Origin: Dermatemys mawii
Lineage: Eukaryota > Chordata > Testudines > Dermatemydidae
Length of the DNA: 64,000 nt
Direction of reading: 5' to 3'
Assembly (NCBI GenBank): GCA_007922305.1
Contig: ML677366.1
Coordinates: 8,080,615 to 8,144,614 of the forward strand
Below are positions 47,901 to 59,900 of the stretch, in pieces. Each line of letters begins with the position of its first letter. Within the stretch, counting starts at the first letter, position 1. The notes under the pieces are model-generated. The model was not told where the DNA came from. It searched no databases and saw nothing but the letters and a program-made list of their open reading frames with translations. Made by a program: the position numbers and the translations under genes.

Positions 47901-50900
47901 TGCTCTTTGCCCAGAGCTACTCTAGCTTTGTTCACACTTTCAGCTACCTCTTCTACAGCTCATTCTCCTAACAAACAGACATTGAGTCCATCTGTGGTCT
48001 GGGTAAGGTTCACTTTTGGGTTATGGTCTAATTGCTCTTTCCCTCTCCATCAGATTCTTGTTAAGAGCTGCCAGGAGCCATTCCGACTCCTGACTTCTTT
48101 TGGGAATGACCCTCCTCATGCAGGTTCCCTGTTTCCAGTGGTGTAGATCACCAGTGGCTCATGAAGTCTTGGGTGATTTAGACAGAATGGTTCCCATATT
48201 GTTTCGCTCAGTAGGCGGCTGGGAGAAGAAAGTGAGATCATGTATGGGCTCTGTCTCTGATGAAGTGGTTCACAGAATGAAAAATATAGACAATCATTGG
48301 CGCTAATATTCTTGGTGGTTCTACTATAAAAACACTCCACGTCAGTGTCCTTCAAAGACCTGATTGTCCATTTTGTCTGTCTCGGAGGGACAAAATTATA
48401 TTCCATTGTTCATTGTCACTTCAGGTGGTTGAAAGTTATTACCCTTTGTTTCGTGTACTGAAAAGAGGGGGAAGTTTTTAAAGCTCAAATAGGTTTCTTT
48501 GGTCCATCTACCCTACCTCTCGGGACACGCTTGGGAATTCTACACTCCTTTTCTATCCTGTTTAAACACACACTATTATTTGGTTCAATTTAAGTGAAAA
48601 AAAAATCAACTATATAATGATCACTCACTAATGGCTGAAGAGTCCCCCATATCTTGCAGATGAGCTGCTTTGTTTTTCGGTAAGCCACTGGCAGTTGCAT
48701 GATGTGTAGATCTATGTTTTCACCAAGGCCTAACTTGGACATCTCCTATACACAGAAAGAAGCAACACAGGCTTGTAAAAGCATTGGATTGTCTCAAAGG
48801 GTGATGTGAAAAATCAGACTTTGGTCTAAGTCAGAGAGTACATTGCAATGCAACATATCTACCCTAGCAGTTCCCAGATAGTCCATAATGATGGCTGGTC
48901 TTATGTTGTTAGTTCTTGTTTCCAGTGGCTAAAGCACCATAAAAGAAGCTAAAATATGTTAAATATTTTCCTAATGTCACTTTTTCAGGTAAGCCATCGC
49001 TTTTTTGCCAAACAGATGTTTGGTTATCAGGGGGAAGGGAGATGATCCACACAATCATTAATGCTAGGGAAGTGCTCCATGAGACAGTGTCTCTCTCAAG
49101 ATGTGCAACTTATGAAAAATGTCTTCCTTGAAATAACCAACACTGGCCCTTCAAAGGACTTGAGAGCCAAACTTGTACTTCTGCTGAGCCACACATCATA
49201 CAAAATTCCCACAAAGATATCTAGTCCAACTTCTGCCAAGGCAGCATGTTCCCTTATGCTGTTTTCTAGGGCTCATTATAATTTTAGGTGCTTTAAACAA
49301 AGAGGAATTACCTCACTCTTGGCAAGGAAAAGAGTTGGCCGTGGGGGAAATCCCTGGTTTATATGCAACTTCGTTTTATTAACAGCAGGGAGTTATAATC
49401 AAATAGGCTGTGAGAGGTGGCCGTATTTGTTGTTTGATTACTTATTTAAGGCTTGGTGATTTTATCCATGCAAGGAACCCCAGCTGTAATGGACAAGATT
49501 TCCCTGTACTGTCGAACATCTGCCTAGCTGCTGTCGGGGTTCCTCAATATAGGGAAATGCCACTTACTGGGATGGGATTCTCCTTATGCTTTGCCTATAA
49601 AAGACATGAACCCCCAGGCTTTCCCTGAAGAATTTTGTTTCTTGTTCCGAGTTTGGGGTGGGAGAAATAATGCCACCATCTAAAAAGCCAGATTTGAGGA
49701 GGCGCCAGCAAACCACCCTCAGAAGACAAAATTAGGGAATAGTTATTGAAAGGGGCATCCAGAAGATTTGTAAGGTTTCATAGGTTGTAAGGGCAGAAGG
49801 GATCATTGATTATCCAGTCTGACCTCCTGTACTACACAGGCCATAGGACTTTCCTGAGTTAATTCCTGTTGGAGGAAGAAAGATGTATTTTAGGAAAACA
49901 TCAATCTTTTTTTAAAAATTGCCACTGATGCAGAGTCCACCCTGATCCTGGGTAAGGTATTCTGATGGTTAACAGATGAATCATGGGGGGTTTCTGGTCA
50001 GGATCGTAGGGCTTAAGGGCAAGGGAGCAGAGGAGCGCTTGGTAAGCCATGAAGTAGGTCTGCTGTGGGAAGTAGGCATCTGCAGAAGGAATCTGGTCTA
50101 TGTTAGGGAAGGGACTGCTGGGAAACTAGGTGTGTACTGGGGAAAAGACACTGTGATAAAGCATCTTGGTGCCTTTAAGGGAAAGTGGACCTGTTTGTCA
50201 CTAGGGACGCTTGCATGGAAGAAGCCCAGGTCTAAACTGTGTGGACTGGGAAATTTGCCCTTGAACATTGGCTTACTAAATAAACTGTTCCAATTTTCTT
50301 GTCAGCGGAAACATTGATTAGCTGTGCTCAATAAACTATGTGACACGAGCAAGGAAACGACGCCTGTGGGGAAGTAAACACATTTAGAGAACACTGCCAG
50401 CCTTTTTTCCTCTGGGCACTGACAGTCTTCGAGAGACCATTGCATCATCTTTGCTTAAGAATGCAGTGCTGTGTCTCTGCTTCCAGAAAAATAAAACCCA
50501 AGTCAATTTACGATTAGCATTTTATTTTTAACACATTTAATTTGAATATTTAATGAGGTTTTTCCTCCTTTAACTGCAAGGCCTTGGTAATGTGATTGAT
50601 TGTAACTTCTCTGTAAGATGTGGGGACCAAAAATAAATGCTAAAGCTGCTGCTGTCATTCACCTCTTGAACTGTTAGTTTGAATTGTAACTGCCTAGGTC
50701 AAATTCATTCCTGGTACTGTTCCATCTAGATCAATGGCGACAAACCCAGGGGTGAATTTGGCCCGTAGTTTATACAGGAGGAACTCTGATCAGAACAAAG
50801 TACTGAAGACTATATCAGGGACAACAAGGAAGATACAATCTCTGTTAGATCCTAAATAATTTAAGTGCTTTATTATTATTTAGATTTACACTGCAGATTT

Positions 50901-53900
50901 AGGTTGACATAAACTACTTTGCGTCAATCTATCTCTGCATGATTCTATGCTCAAATTTCTCTGGATGACATACATGCCCTGTCATGGCAATACAATAAAG
51001 CCATCTCCTCAAACAGCGCGGAGCTCTGGTCAACCTACTGAGATTACTGCAGTGCTAATGTAGGAGCTGTATGACTTGCGTCAACCCTAAGAGTCCTCCA
51101 GCAGCTGTCCCAGAATGCCACATTCCCTGCGACATTGACCACTCTGGTCTCAGTTGTAAACTCCACTGCCCTGGAGTTGTGGAGACTGGAAACTACCCCC
51201 TCATCTCCTTTCAAACCTCCTGCTTATTTTTAAAATGCCTTTTCCTGACTGCCCAGAGTGACAAGCACACTTAGCAGCTTTCTCTGTGCAACTCTCCAAC
51301 CAACCATGCTAGCTCCATGCAGTTCTGCCAGGAGCAGATAATAGGTATTGGATCTCCTGGACCTGTGGTGAGAAAAGGCTGTGGAGACATGGCTATGGAC
51401 CAGCCATAGTAATGTGGACATCTATGAGCAGATTATGTTGGGGAGGCAGGCAAAGGGGTATGACAGGGATCAGCAGCAGTGCTGGGTGAAAGCAAAGGAA
51501 CTTGGCTAGGCATACCACCAGGCCAGGGAGACCAATTGATCTAGTGCTGAGCCGGAGACCAGCCACTATTACAACAAACATCATGTCCTACTTGATGGAG
51601 ACATGCCTAGCACAGCACCATGGATATCTCTGAGGAGCCCCATACAGAGACCCCTGCCATGAACAGGGAGGCGGAGGAAGAGAGGAGAGACACAGTAGGA
51701 GGCACCAGCCATATCATGAGTCAGGACCTGTTTGAGACCGCCCCAGTCTAGCCGGTGAGCCCAATGAAGGAGAAGGGACCTCAGGTAAGTGTAGGCATGC
51801 ACTTTTCCTTACAGTGTCAAATTTAAGGATGGTGCCCAGCCAATGCCCCCTTAACAAGGCAAAAATACTGACTTTTACTCATATTAGAAAAGTTAGAGGT
51901 ACAGCAAAGGGAGGTAGAGTTGGCATGTGCTTTTCATTTTCCTGTGGAGGTAAGCTGGGTGTGGAGGAGGGGCATGTGTACCAATTCCTGGTGACATGGA
52001 CTAGATTTTTCTCAGCAACATGCATGCATTTCTGTGCACAAAATCAGCAACAATGTAAGCATACAAATAGTCAAAGAGGGAGGCAGGACAGATGTTAAGT
52101 TACTAGGTTCAATTCTTGATTCTTCCACGGGCTACCTATGTAACAGCAGACAAGTCACTTAACCTATCCTCTGTCTCAGTTCCCTGAGTGAGCTCTGTGG
52201 ACAGAAGAGTTTTGCTGGGTATTTGGTGGTGTGTGTGTGTCTAAGCAGCAGCCAGTGAATAGGGAGAGAGAGGCCAAACAGATAGCAAGAGATGCCAAAG
52301 AGAAGGGAGCTTTTGGAGCAGAGGACTAGCTGGAAAGAGGCTTGGAACCATGAACAAAAAAAATTGCCTCTAGTTTCAGTTCTATTGTGTTTAAGGAAAG
52401 AGGACTCCATCATCAACTTCTCCAAATGGAAACAACCCACAAGACTCCAAATACTGGCTAACTGCTCAGGTCAAAAGGTGGGTAACAGTACCTAGACAAA
52501 TATGCCAACTGCATTTTCATGCAGTCTGTTACCATGATTTCACACATTTTAAAGTAGGTTGTCATGCAGATTAGGCACAGAATCATGCTGGCATTTTTGC
52601 ACATACTGTGTTATAAATGGTCCTAACAGTATTGTGCTGGGGTAAGAATAAGGGAATTAAAAATATATTTAACGAACATGTAAATAAATGTGCAAAGAGA
52701 TTTTTAAAGGGCTGCTAATATAATTTGGCTCCTCAGAATGTTTTATAAATAAAGGAAACTTAAAAAATTGGAATTAAAAGCCCTTTAAAAATAGCTTTCA
52801 GTTCTCTGTACCCATTCACCAAAGGATTTCAAAGCACTTAATTAAGCTCCACGGAAACCTTCTGAGATATATTAAAATAGCACTCTCTTCACTGCTGCTG
52901 AAAGTGAGTCAGACAGGTTAAATGACAAATTTCCTAAAATCCCAGAATCAATGACTCAGTAAAGAACAGAACTTGAGGTCTGTGTCTCAGCTGCTGCTAG
53001 AAAAGCTGACTCCTAGAAGTAGTTGACAATTTCCGTTTTATTTCAATTATAATAGACTAATCATGCTGAGTTTTTCCACTGTGTTAGGACTTGAGTCCTG
53101 CTATCTAGTTGGGACCCTGATCTTGATCGTGCATTCCCCTGATTTGGTTACTGGCTGCTGTCAAGTGGCAAACACCTAACCTTGTTTGGAGGAGAGCTAG
53201 AAACAGGGTCAGGTGGAGGGGACTAGATGGGTCTATAGTAGTCTTAAGTAAATAATTGAAGGCATTTGTGATTCTGAGGAAACTATGAATGACACTGAGC
53301 AGCCAGCCTGTCATAATCACTGACTGTTTGCAGTGTTGTTGTTGTCATGCTGGTCCCAGGATATTAGAGAGGCATGTTGAATGAGTTACTATCTTTTATT
53401 GGACCAACTTCAGTTGGTGAAAGAAACAAGCTTTTTGAGCTTCCACAGAGCTCTTCTTCAGGTCTAATCCAATAAATGATTGTCCCTCCCCCTCCTTGTC
53501 TCTTTACAATACTGTAATACTAATTAATTAATATTAACAATAATATTTAATAAAATCATATTTAATATATTTAATATAATGAATATAAATATTATATTAT
53601 AAATAATATTCATATTAATACTGTAATTCACCAAATGATCTGAGGTAAATATATTGTGTTGCTTTCCCATAGATACAGTGAGAATTATGCTCCACATTTC
53701 AAGAGTTAAAAGTTGCTGCTGCACTTTCATGCATATTTTAAGAGGGTATTTCAGGTGACTGGAGTTATAAGAGCCATGAAAGACTTTACAAAGACAGGTT
53801 TCTAAAAGGAAAGCTCAGTCTCTTCAGCTCTAGTCAACCATGCCAGGCCATGTGTTTAATAAAAACTTTGAAATGTTTCTCAGTGACCCTGAATTGACGG

Positions 53901-56900
53901 AACCACTTAAATCTTCACTTTTATTTGTTCTTTCCCCTATATACTAAAGCGGTGTATTTTCTGATGAATGGGACATCTATGGATGCTAGGGTGACCAGAC
54001 AGCAAGTGTGAAAAAACAGAACAGGTGGTGGGAGGTAAAATGAGCCTATATAAGAAAAAGACCCCCAAATTGGGATAGTATCTATAAAATAGGGACATCT
54101 GGTCACTCTAATGGATGCAACTCCCAGTAATGTTGATAGATGACTTGTGTGTGTATCTTCTTGGGCTGAGATGTGAACTCACACTGATGTGAACATGGCA
54201 GGTATTCACGATTTGTGTATTTCGTTTATATCACAAAATAGGTAACCAAATGCAGTGTTTTACCAACTAGGAAAGCAAAATCCTTTTAGGTGTCTTGTGA
54301 GCACCTCCTGACAGCTGTGTGAGAACCTTCTCCCTCTCTCTGTTCCCAGTCCCCTCTGTTGGCTGTTGTCCTTGTCAGGAGGGTCTTCAGTGGCTCAGTC
54401 CAGGAAGGAACCACTTCCAGAGTAAAAAGTCCTGTACCTGTGCTCTTGTTAATGCCCTTTAGACCTGTCTCTGGGCTCAGTCCTCAGTATCTTCTGGGCT
54501 AGCTTTAAGTCCATGCCTACTGGTATGGAGCATTGCCCACAGGACTTTCTTCCTGGTGACTCTGTCCTCAGCAGTTCTCTGGAGTTCTGTTTAAATTCTA
54601 GCCCCTTTCTCCGGCCTTTAATACTGAATTTTATCCCTTGGGCTTAAGCTGCTTCCCCAGCAGCTGGTGAGGGGACCAGAGACCCTAGAAATAGCACCCA
54701 CCTGCTGCTTTCTTTAATAGTTGCTGCTGCGTTCCCTGGGCTGCTTCCCATGCAGCCCCTTCCTCTTCACCCTTACTTCAGGGCTGAAGTTCTCAACTCC
54801 TCTTCTCCCTCACCAAATGCCAATATCACCAGAACCCAACTTCTGGTTTTCCCTGGAGCTCCGGCATCAAGCAAGAAGCACCCTTCCTTACTCCTCTGGT
54901 CCCAGCCTGGAACTGACTAGCTCAAGCCCTGCACTCCTTTTAACTATGCCTGCTGTGCTGTGATCAGCTGCTTCCTTGCAGCCTTTCTAGACAGGCCTGG
55001 AGGACTTACCTTCACTGCTCCTTTCCTGGGTGTGGTGTGGTAGGAGCAAAGGACCTTGAAGGGCTTGGTATACCCATGACAATGTCTCTTTCCAAGACAG
55101 TATGAATGAGTTCAGAACCTGGTAGCAGTCATGGACCTAGACTGGCTCATTCTTTCTTGTGTTCTGGTTCCTCAGGATGGCAAAAAAAAGGGGAGAATTC
55201 AGCCTACTCACTGAAAATAGAGAGGCACTGTCCTCCAAATGACCCTCCCCACATTTGTGTGCCTGACTAATTGCTTTGAAATAATAAAAGGCAAGACTGC
55301 TCTCAATGGATCCATGTGACTGGGATGGGGGAGTGTATCCTAGGACTAGAAAGGAAAAGGGCTCAGTAATCATATGTGGAAGAGCAAAGTACCTGGCACT
55401 ACCTGAGGAGAGAGGTTTGAAGTTGCCAACCTGAGAGGGAGAGCCTGGCAGCTGGGCCTTCTTAAGGAAGCAGGGCTTTAAGAGGGAAGGCATGGCCCAA
55501 GGGAGAGAAGTCCTTGTTCCCAGGATGAGAGGAATCTGCCTATAATGCTCCATGCTGAAGAGTATTGAGGGCGAAACTGCATCGATGCTTTTTGGTTCTG
55601 TGATTACTGCTGTGCTCCTGCAGGAACTGGGGATTAAGCTAAACTCTGACCTACAAATAAGTGGTAAGTGATTGCCGTGCTGGGACTCTGCCACATTATT
55701 CAGGCTTCTTACACATGCCCTCATGGTGAGGCAGTGTTTAGGAGAGAGCCAACTAGTTCTAGATAGACAGCCAGCCTGAATGGACATGGTCAGTAAAGCT
55801 GCTACGATTAAGTAGTCCTTTTTATATTGAACCTGAGAGTGTTAATGGTTGGTCCTCCGGGGTGGCAGGATTGACTTGCATCACTCAGTGATCCAAACAC
55901 AGACCTTCAGTCACCTTAAAATTGCTGCTAATGTCCACAGTTAGGGCCAAATCTTGCCTTATTCTAGTTAAATTCCCATGGTCTTCAACAGGTTTTCAAT
56001 GTAAATAAGGAGAGCAGGATTTGGCCCAGTTCTCCTTGACTAGAAGGAGGGTGCCTGTAATGTCAATCCTTGGTGGCGGTGGGGCTAGAAGAGGCCCCAT
56101 AAGGAATATGGAAGATTGTATAAGGAGTAGCAGGAGCTCAGACCAACCAAATGTACATGCTAAATTCTGCTGATTTTAGCTTTGTGTGTGTAGGCTCCTG
56201 AAGACCCCAGGACTACTCGTTTGACCAATGCCAGTGGGATTTGGCCCCAGATTGCTATTTAAGTGTAGGCCAGCCAGAACAAGCCACTGATCAATCTATG
56301 TTCCATTCTTTTCCTGTTTTCACCATCATCTGGATTTTGCTTCCTTGAACCACAACGGAATCAGAAACCGAAGCAGTATCTCCAATACAAGCAGAAACTA
56401 ATCCCACATACAGGGTGTTGGAGCTGAGAGAAGGGGATTTGATCTCTCTGCACTGTGACTTAGGTATTTTTAATTATAGAATGTTTTAGATATCGTTACA
56501 TAATTTCCTGACACGGAAGGCATATGACATGTTACAAAACTTGTTTCATCAGCGTGTTCTGGCCTTAGGCTGTTCTGCTTGCAGATAAAGACGTATTTTA
56601 TTTTCAACCTGGATAAGATGATACTGTGTCTAAAATTAAATGGAAATCAAGTGATGATGACCAAGAGTATTATCAAGTGATAAATATTTGTGGTTTGGGG
56701 TGTATGTCATGTTCGGGTTGGGATGACTTACAGGCCTCCTGATATGCTTGGGGTACTGAAAGGTACAATAGAAGTGTGTGTTCTGCTTTTAGTAGCCTAC
56801 AGGGATTGGATTACCTACACTCCTCATCACTTCACTGAATGCCTAATGGATTTCTTCTTCAAAATGCTAAGATTCCCCTCCAGTGTCAATCTGTGTCCCC

Positions 56901-59900
56901 ATCACCTGCGCTCTCCTGTACACATTTATTGAAGACAACTGTATTCCTAGAGGACTTGGTTTCTGGTTTGATCCTGGGGAAAATTTGCCAACAGGGAGTA
57001 TAATATCTCAATAATCTTGGCTTTAATGAACTTCAATTTAATTAAAGTCAAATCTTCAATAGTTATCATTACAGCTTGCATAAAGGATGTAATCTTGTAG
57101 CAGTGGACCCTGCATCATCACCAAGTACAATTAGTATGATGCACTAACGTCTTACTTCTGCTGTTACTCTATTGGCTCCTCATGTATTTAGTGGTCCAGA
57201 TGAATCTTGCACCTATCTTTCTCTCTCTTTTTCTTGTTTACTTTATGGACATGTTTCAGCCAGCCTAGCAGATCATGACCACCACCACCACCTCTGTTCA
57301 TCTTTCCCTGGGCTTCTCTCAGCCCTGCTGTGAATTCCCACCATTATTCTCTGCATCTTCTGCTTTTTTACTATCATCTGGAACCTGTTTCTCTCCCCCT
57401 TCCCCTCAATCCCTCCACCTCATCCATCCATCTCACTTCAAATCTCATTTTTATGTTCTCTTTTCTACTTTGCAATCATGTCTGTCCATGTGACTCAGCA
57501 AAATACATTGATACAGCTTGTGTGAAAGACTTTTTCTTAGATTAATTATACAAATAAATACCCAAGAAGAGAAACTGGGATGGCGGTGGAGCTGTGTGTT
57601 AGAACCTGCAGCAGCCATTTTGTGTGTTACAAATGGCTGGAAATGGTGCTGAACAGAGATGACGCATACACACACTGGCTCAAGAAATCTGTAACTGCTC
57701 TGGCTGATCAGATATACATATGGCAGTCCTTAACCTTTTTGAGAGCACTTATGGTACTAAAATACCCACCTAATAAATCATATAAAACCTGTGCAGTTTT
57801 CAAATATTATGGAATGAGCTGTTGTTTTACATGTGCCCACTGCTGAAATTTGTCAAGTTCAGACTCCTCTTATGTCTGAGTGCAACAATCCTAAATCAGA
57901 TTAGAGGAAGTGTGGTAAACTCCTGCCTGGATTTGGCTTGGTTTAACACCAGATGAGCCTTTTAAGTTGTGCTTCTGAAATGTAATTAGAAATTTACCCG
58001 AACTGATTCGGGGAAATGGTGCTTGCCAGGAAATGTGGACTTCTCCAAATATTAATTGAAAACCGCCATTTTTTTTAACACCTGCAGTAGGTTGATGAAA
58101 TGATCAAATCTGAGTCTTTGAGACGTGTTCAGATCTCCCATGTGATTGGGGAACAAAAAGGAGTTTCCAAAGTTCTTCTTCCTTGGCTGTAGCAAGGTGG
58201 AATTCAGGGATGTTTTTGTTACAGATAGAGTCCAGCAATGGGAAAACCCATATCTGAATAATCTTGTTTTTCATTATTAGCAGTGAGGCTGGTGGTAACT
58301 GAAAGGGACATTGCATGGTCTTTGCTCATAGCTATCTGACAGAACGATGTGTAACGAGGATCCTCCACAGAGTATTAGGGATTGTTGTAGTAAAGAGATT
58401 ATTTTCCGATTTCTATAATTAAGGTTGTTTGTGTATATATGCTTGTGTGTAAATATACAGTTTTAGTTCCGTTCATTTAGCACATGTCCTCCGAAATATA
58501 ATGAACATAATTGACTTTGCATTTTCTTTGATATAGGAAGGTGGTGTTCTGGCACTATATCAAAAATATGTCCAGTTTTTAAATTCTTCAAGGCAAGACT
58601 ATTATTTATAAGGCAGATTTTAATACTTCAAGGCAAAATTAAGCATTATAATATGTGCATTTTCATCTTTTACCCATTCAGCAGTTTTTTTGCTTTTTTC
58701 CTTTGCCCTCTTGTAATACACTCAACAAAAAAAAAAAAAGACCCAGCTTTGGGCTACGGACAAACAATGGAAGGAACGAAGTTCTAGTCAAAGCATCCCC
58801 CTTTCTTGTTTCCTACATGGACCTCCATGAAAAACCTCTTCGGTTCTTACCTTCACTGCTTCCCAGCTAGAGTTAACAAGGTATTGTCGAAATGGACCAA
58901 AGCCTGAAACCAAAGAAAAGTGCTATTAAACTGGATAGACGCAGCCTTTGTAATACTTAAGGGAATTCTAATATTTCCTTTTTTACAGACAACACATGCA
59001 TCCACTTAGGGCCTGAATCTGATCCTGCAATGCTTACTAAGTAATTCCTTTTTAGGTGACTGGTATAACTGAAGTCAGTGGGTTTGTTGGAGTCAATAGG
59101 GCTACTCACACAATATGAAACTCAGCCCCATTATTACCGACTAAATCACTGTCAAGTGATTTGGAATAGTTTTTATAGGAAAAGGTGTTGAAATCAAATT
59201 GTGTTCTGTTCCATTTACTGTCGCTACAGATTCCTAATCGCTGGAGCTCATTGAAAAAGGTTAAGTTTATTTCATGATCATGTTTTAGTCAATTTTCTTT
59301 TAAATGTTTGGGAAAAAAATTGCTTTGTTTTGGTAGGTAAAACCTCCCCTCTCTTTCCCTCGCTTATCTTTTTTCTTTTGGAAAAGGTGAGGGAAAAGTG
59401 AGAAAGTGAAAGGGGTTGCCCATTGAGATAAATGGACAGTTTTTTTAAAAAAGAAAATCAATTTCCTGTTTAAAAATTTTCTATCAAAAATGAAGAAATG
59501 ACCACTCTTCATTTTGGTTGAAAGGCATTTTGTCAGGAAAAACATTTATTTGGAAAATTCCCCACTAACTCTACTCATCCCATTCTCTGCATCCTCATCC
59601 CAAATCACATCAGATAGTATGCACGCGTGGATTGTAGGCAATGTCTTAGAATCTGGTCAGTGGAACAATACAGATAAGCCTGCAAAGCTATTTTAATCCT
59701 CATTTTTTGAAGCGAATCATTTTTTAAATAAACAAACCCCAATGAAAAAAGAGTATAAAATGTAATAAAACATCTGCAGAAGTGCATAAAATTTGCCATT
59801 TTGGTCCCTAAAGAAGTATGTTACTTCAATGAAAACTATACAGCCCTAGCTATAACATAAAAGCTGCAGTGTGTTTAAAAACCTCAAATATTTTTTAGGC

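Larger units (their letters stand above)
48746..58850 (-). other. PGPEP1L: PGPEP1L intron 2 (about 10.1 kb)
   Basis: The largest intron in the window and the richest in repeats: CR1 tail (49,775), LTR-like stretch (49,990), Harbinger-like relic (50,885), MIR-like relic (52,800), Penelope-like relic (53,325), AT-rich tract (53,515), 124-bp hAT (53,987) and palindromic MITE (55,944). A 216-codon open frame at 55,137-55,787 has no recognisable domain. Confidence 0.75.
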
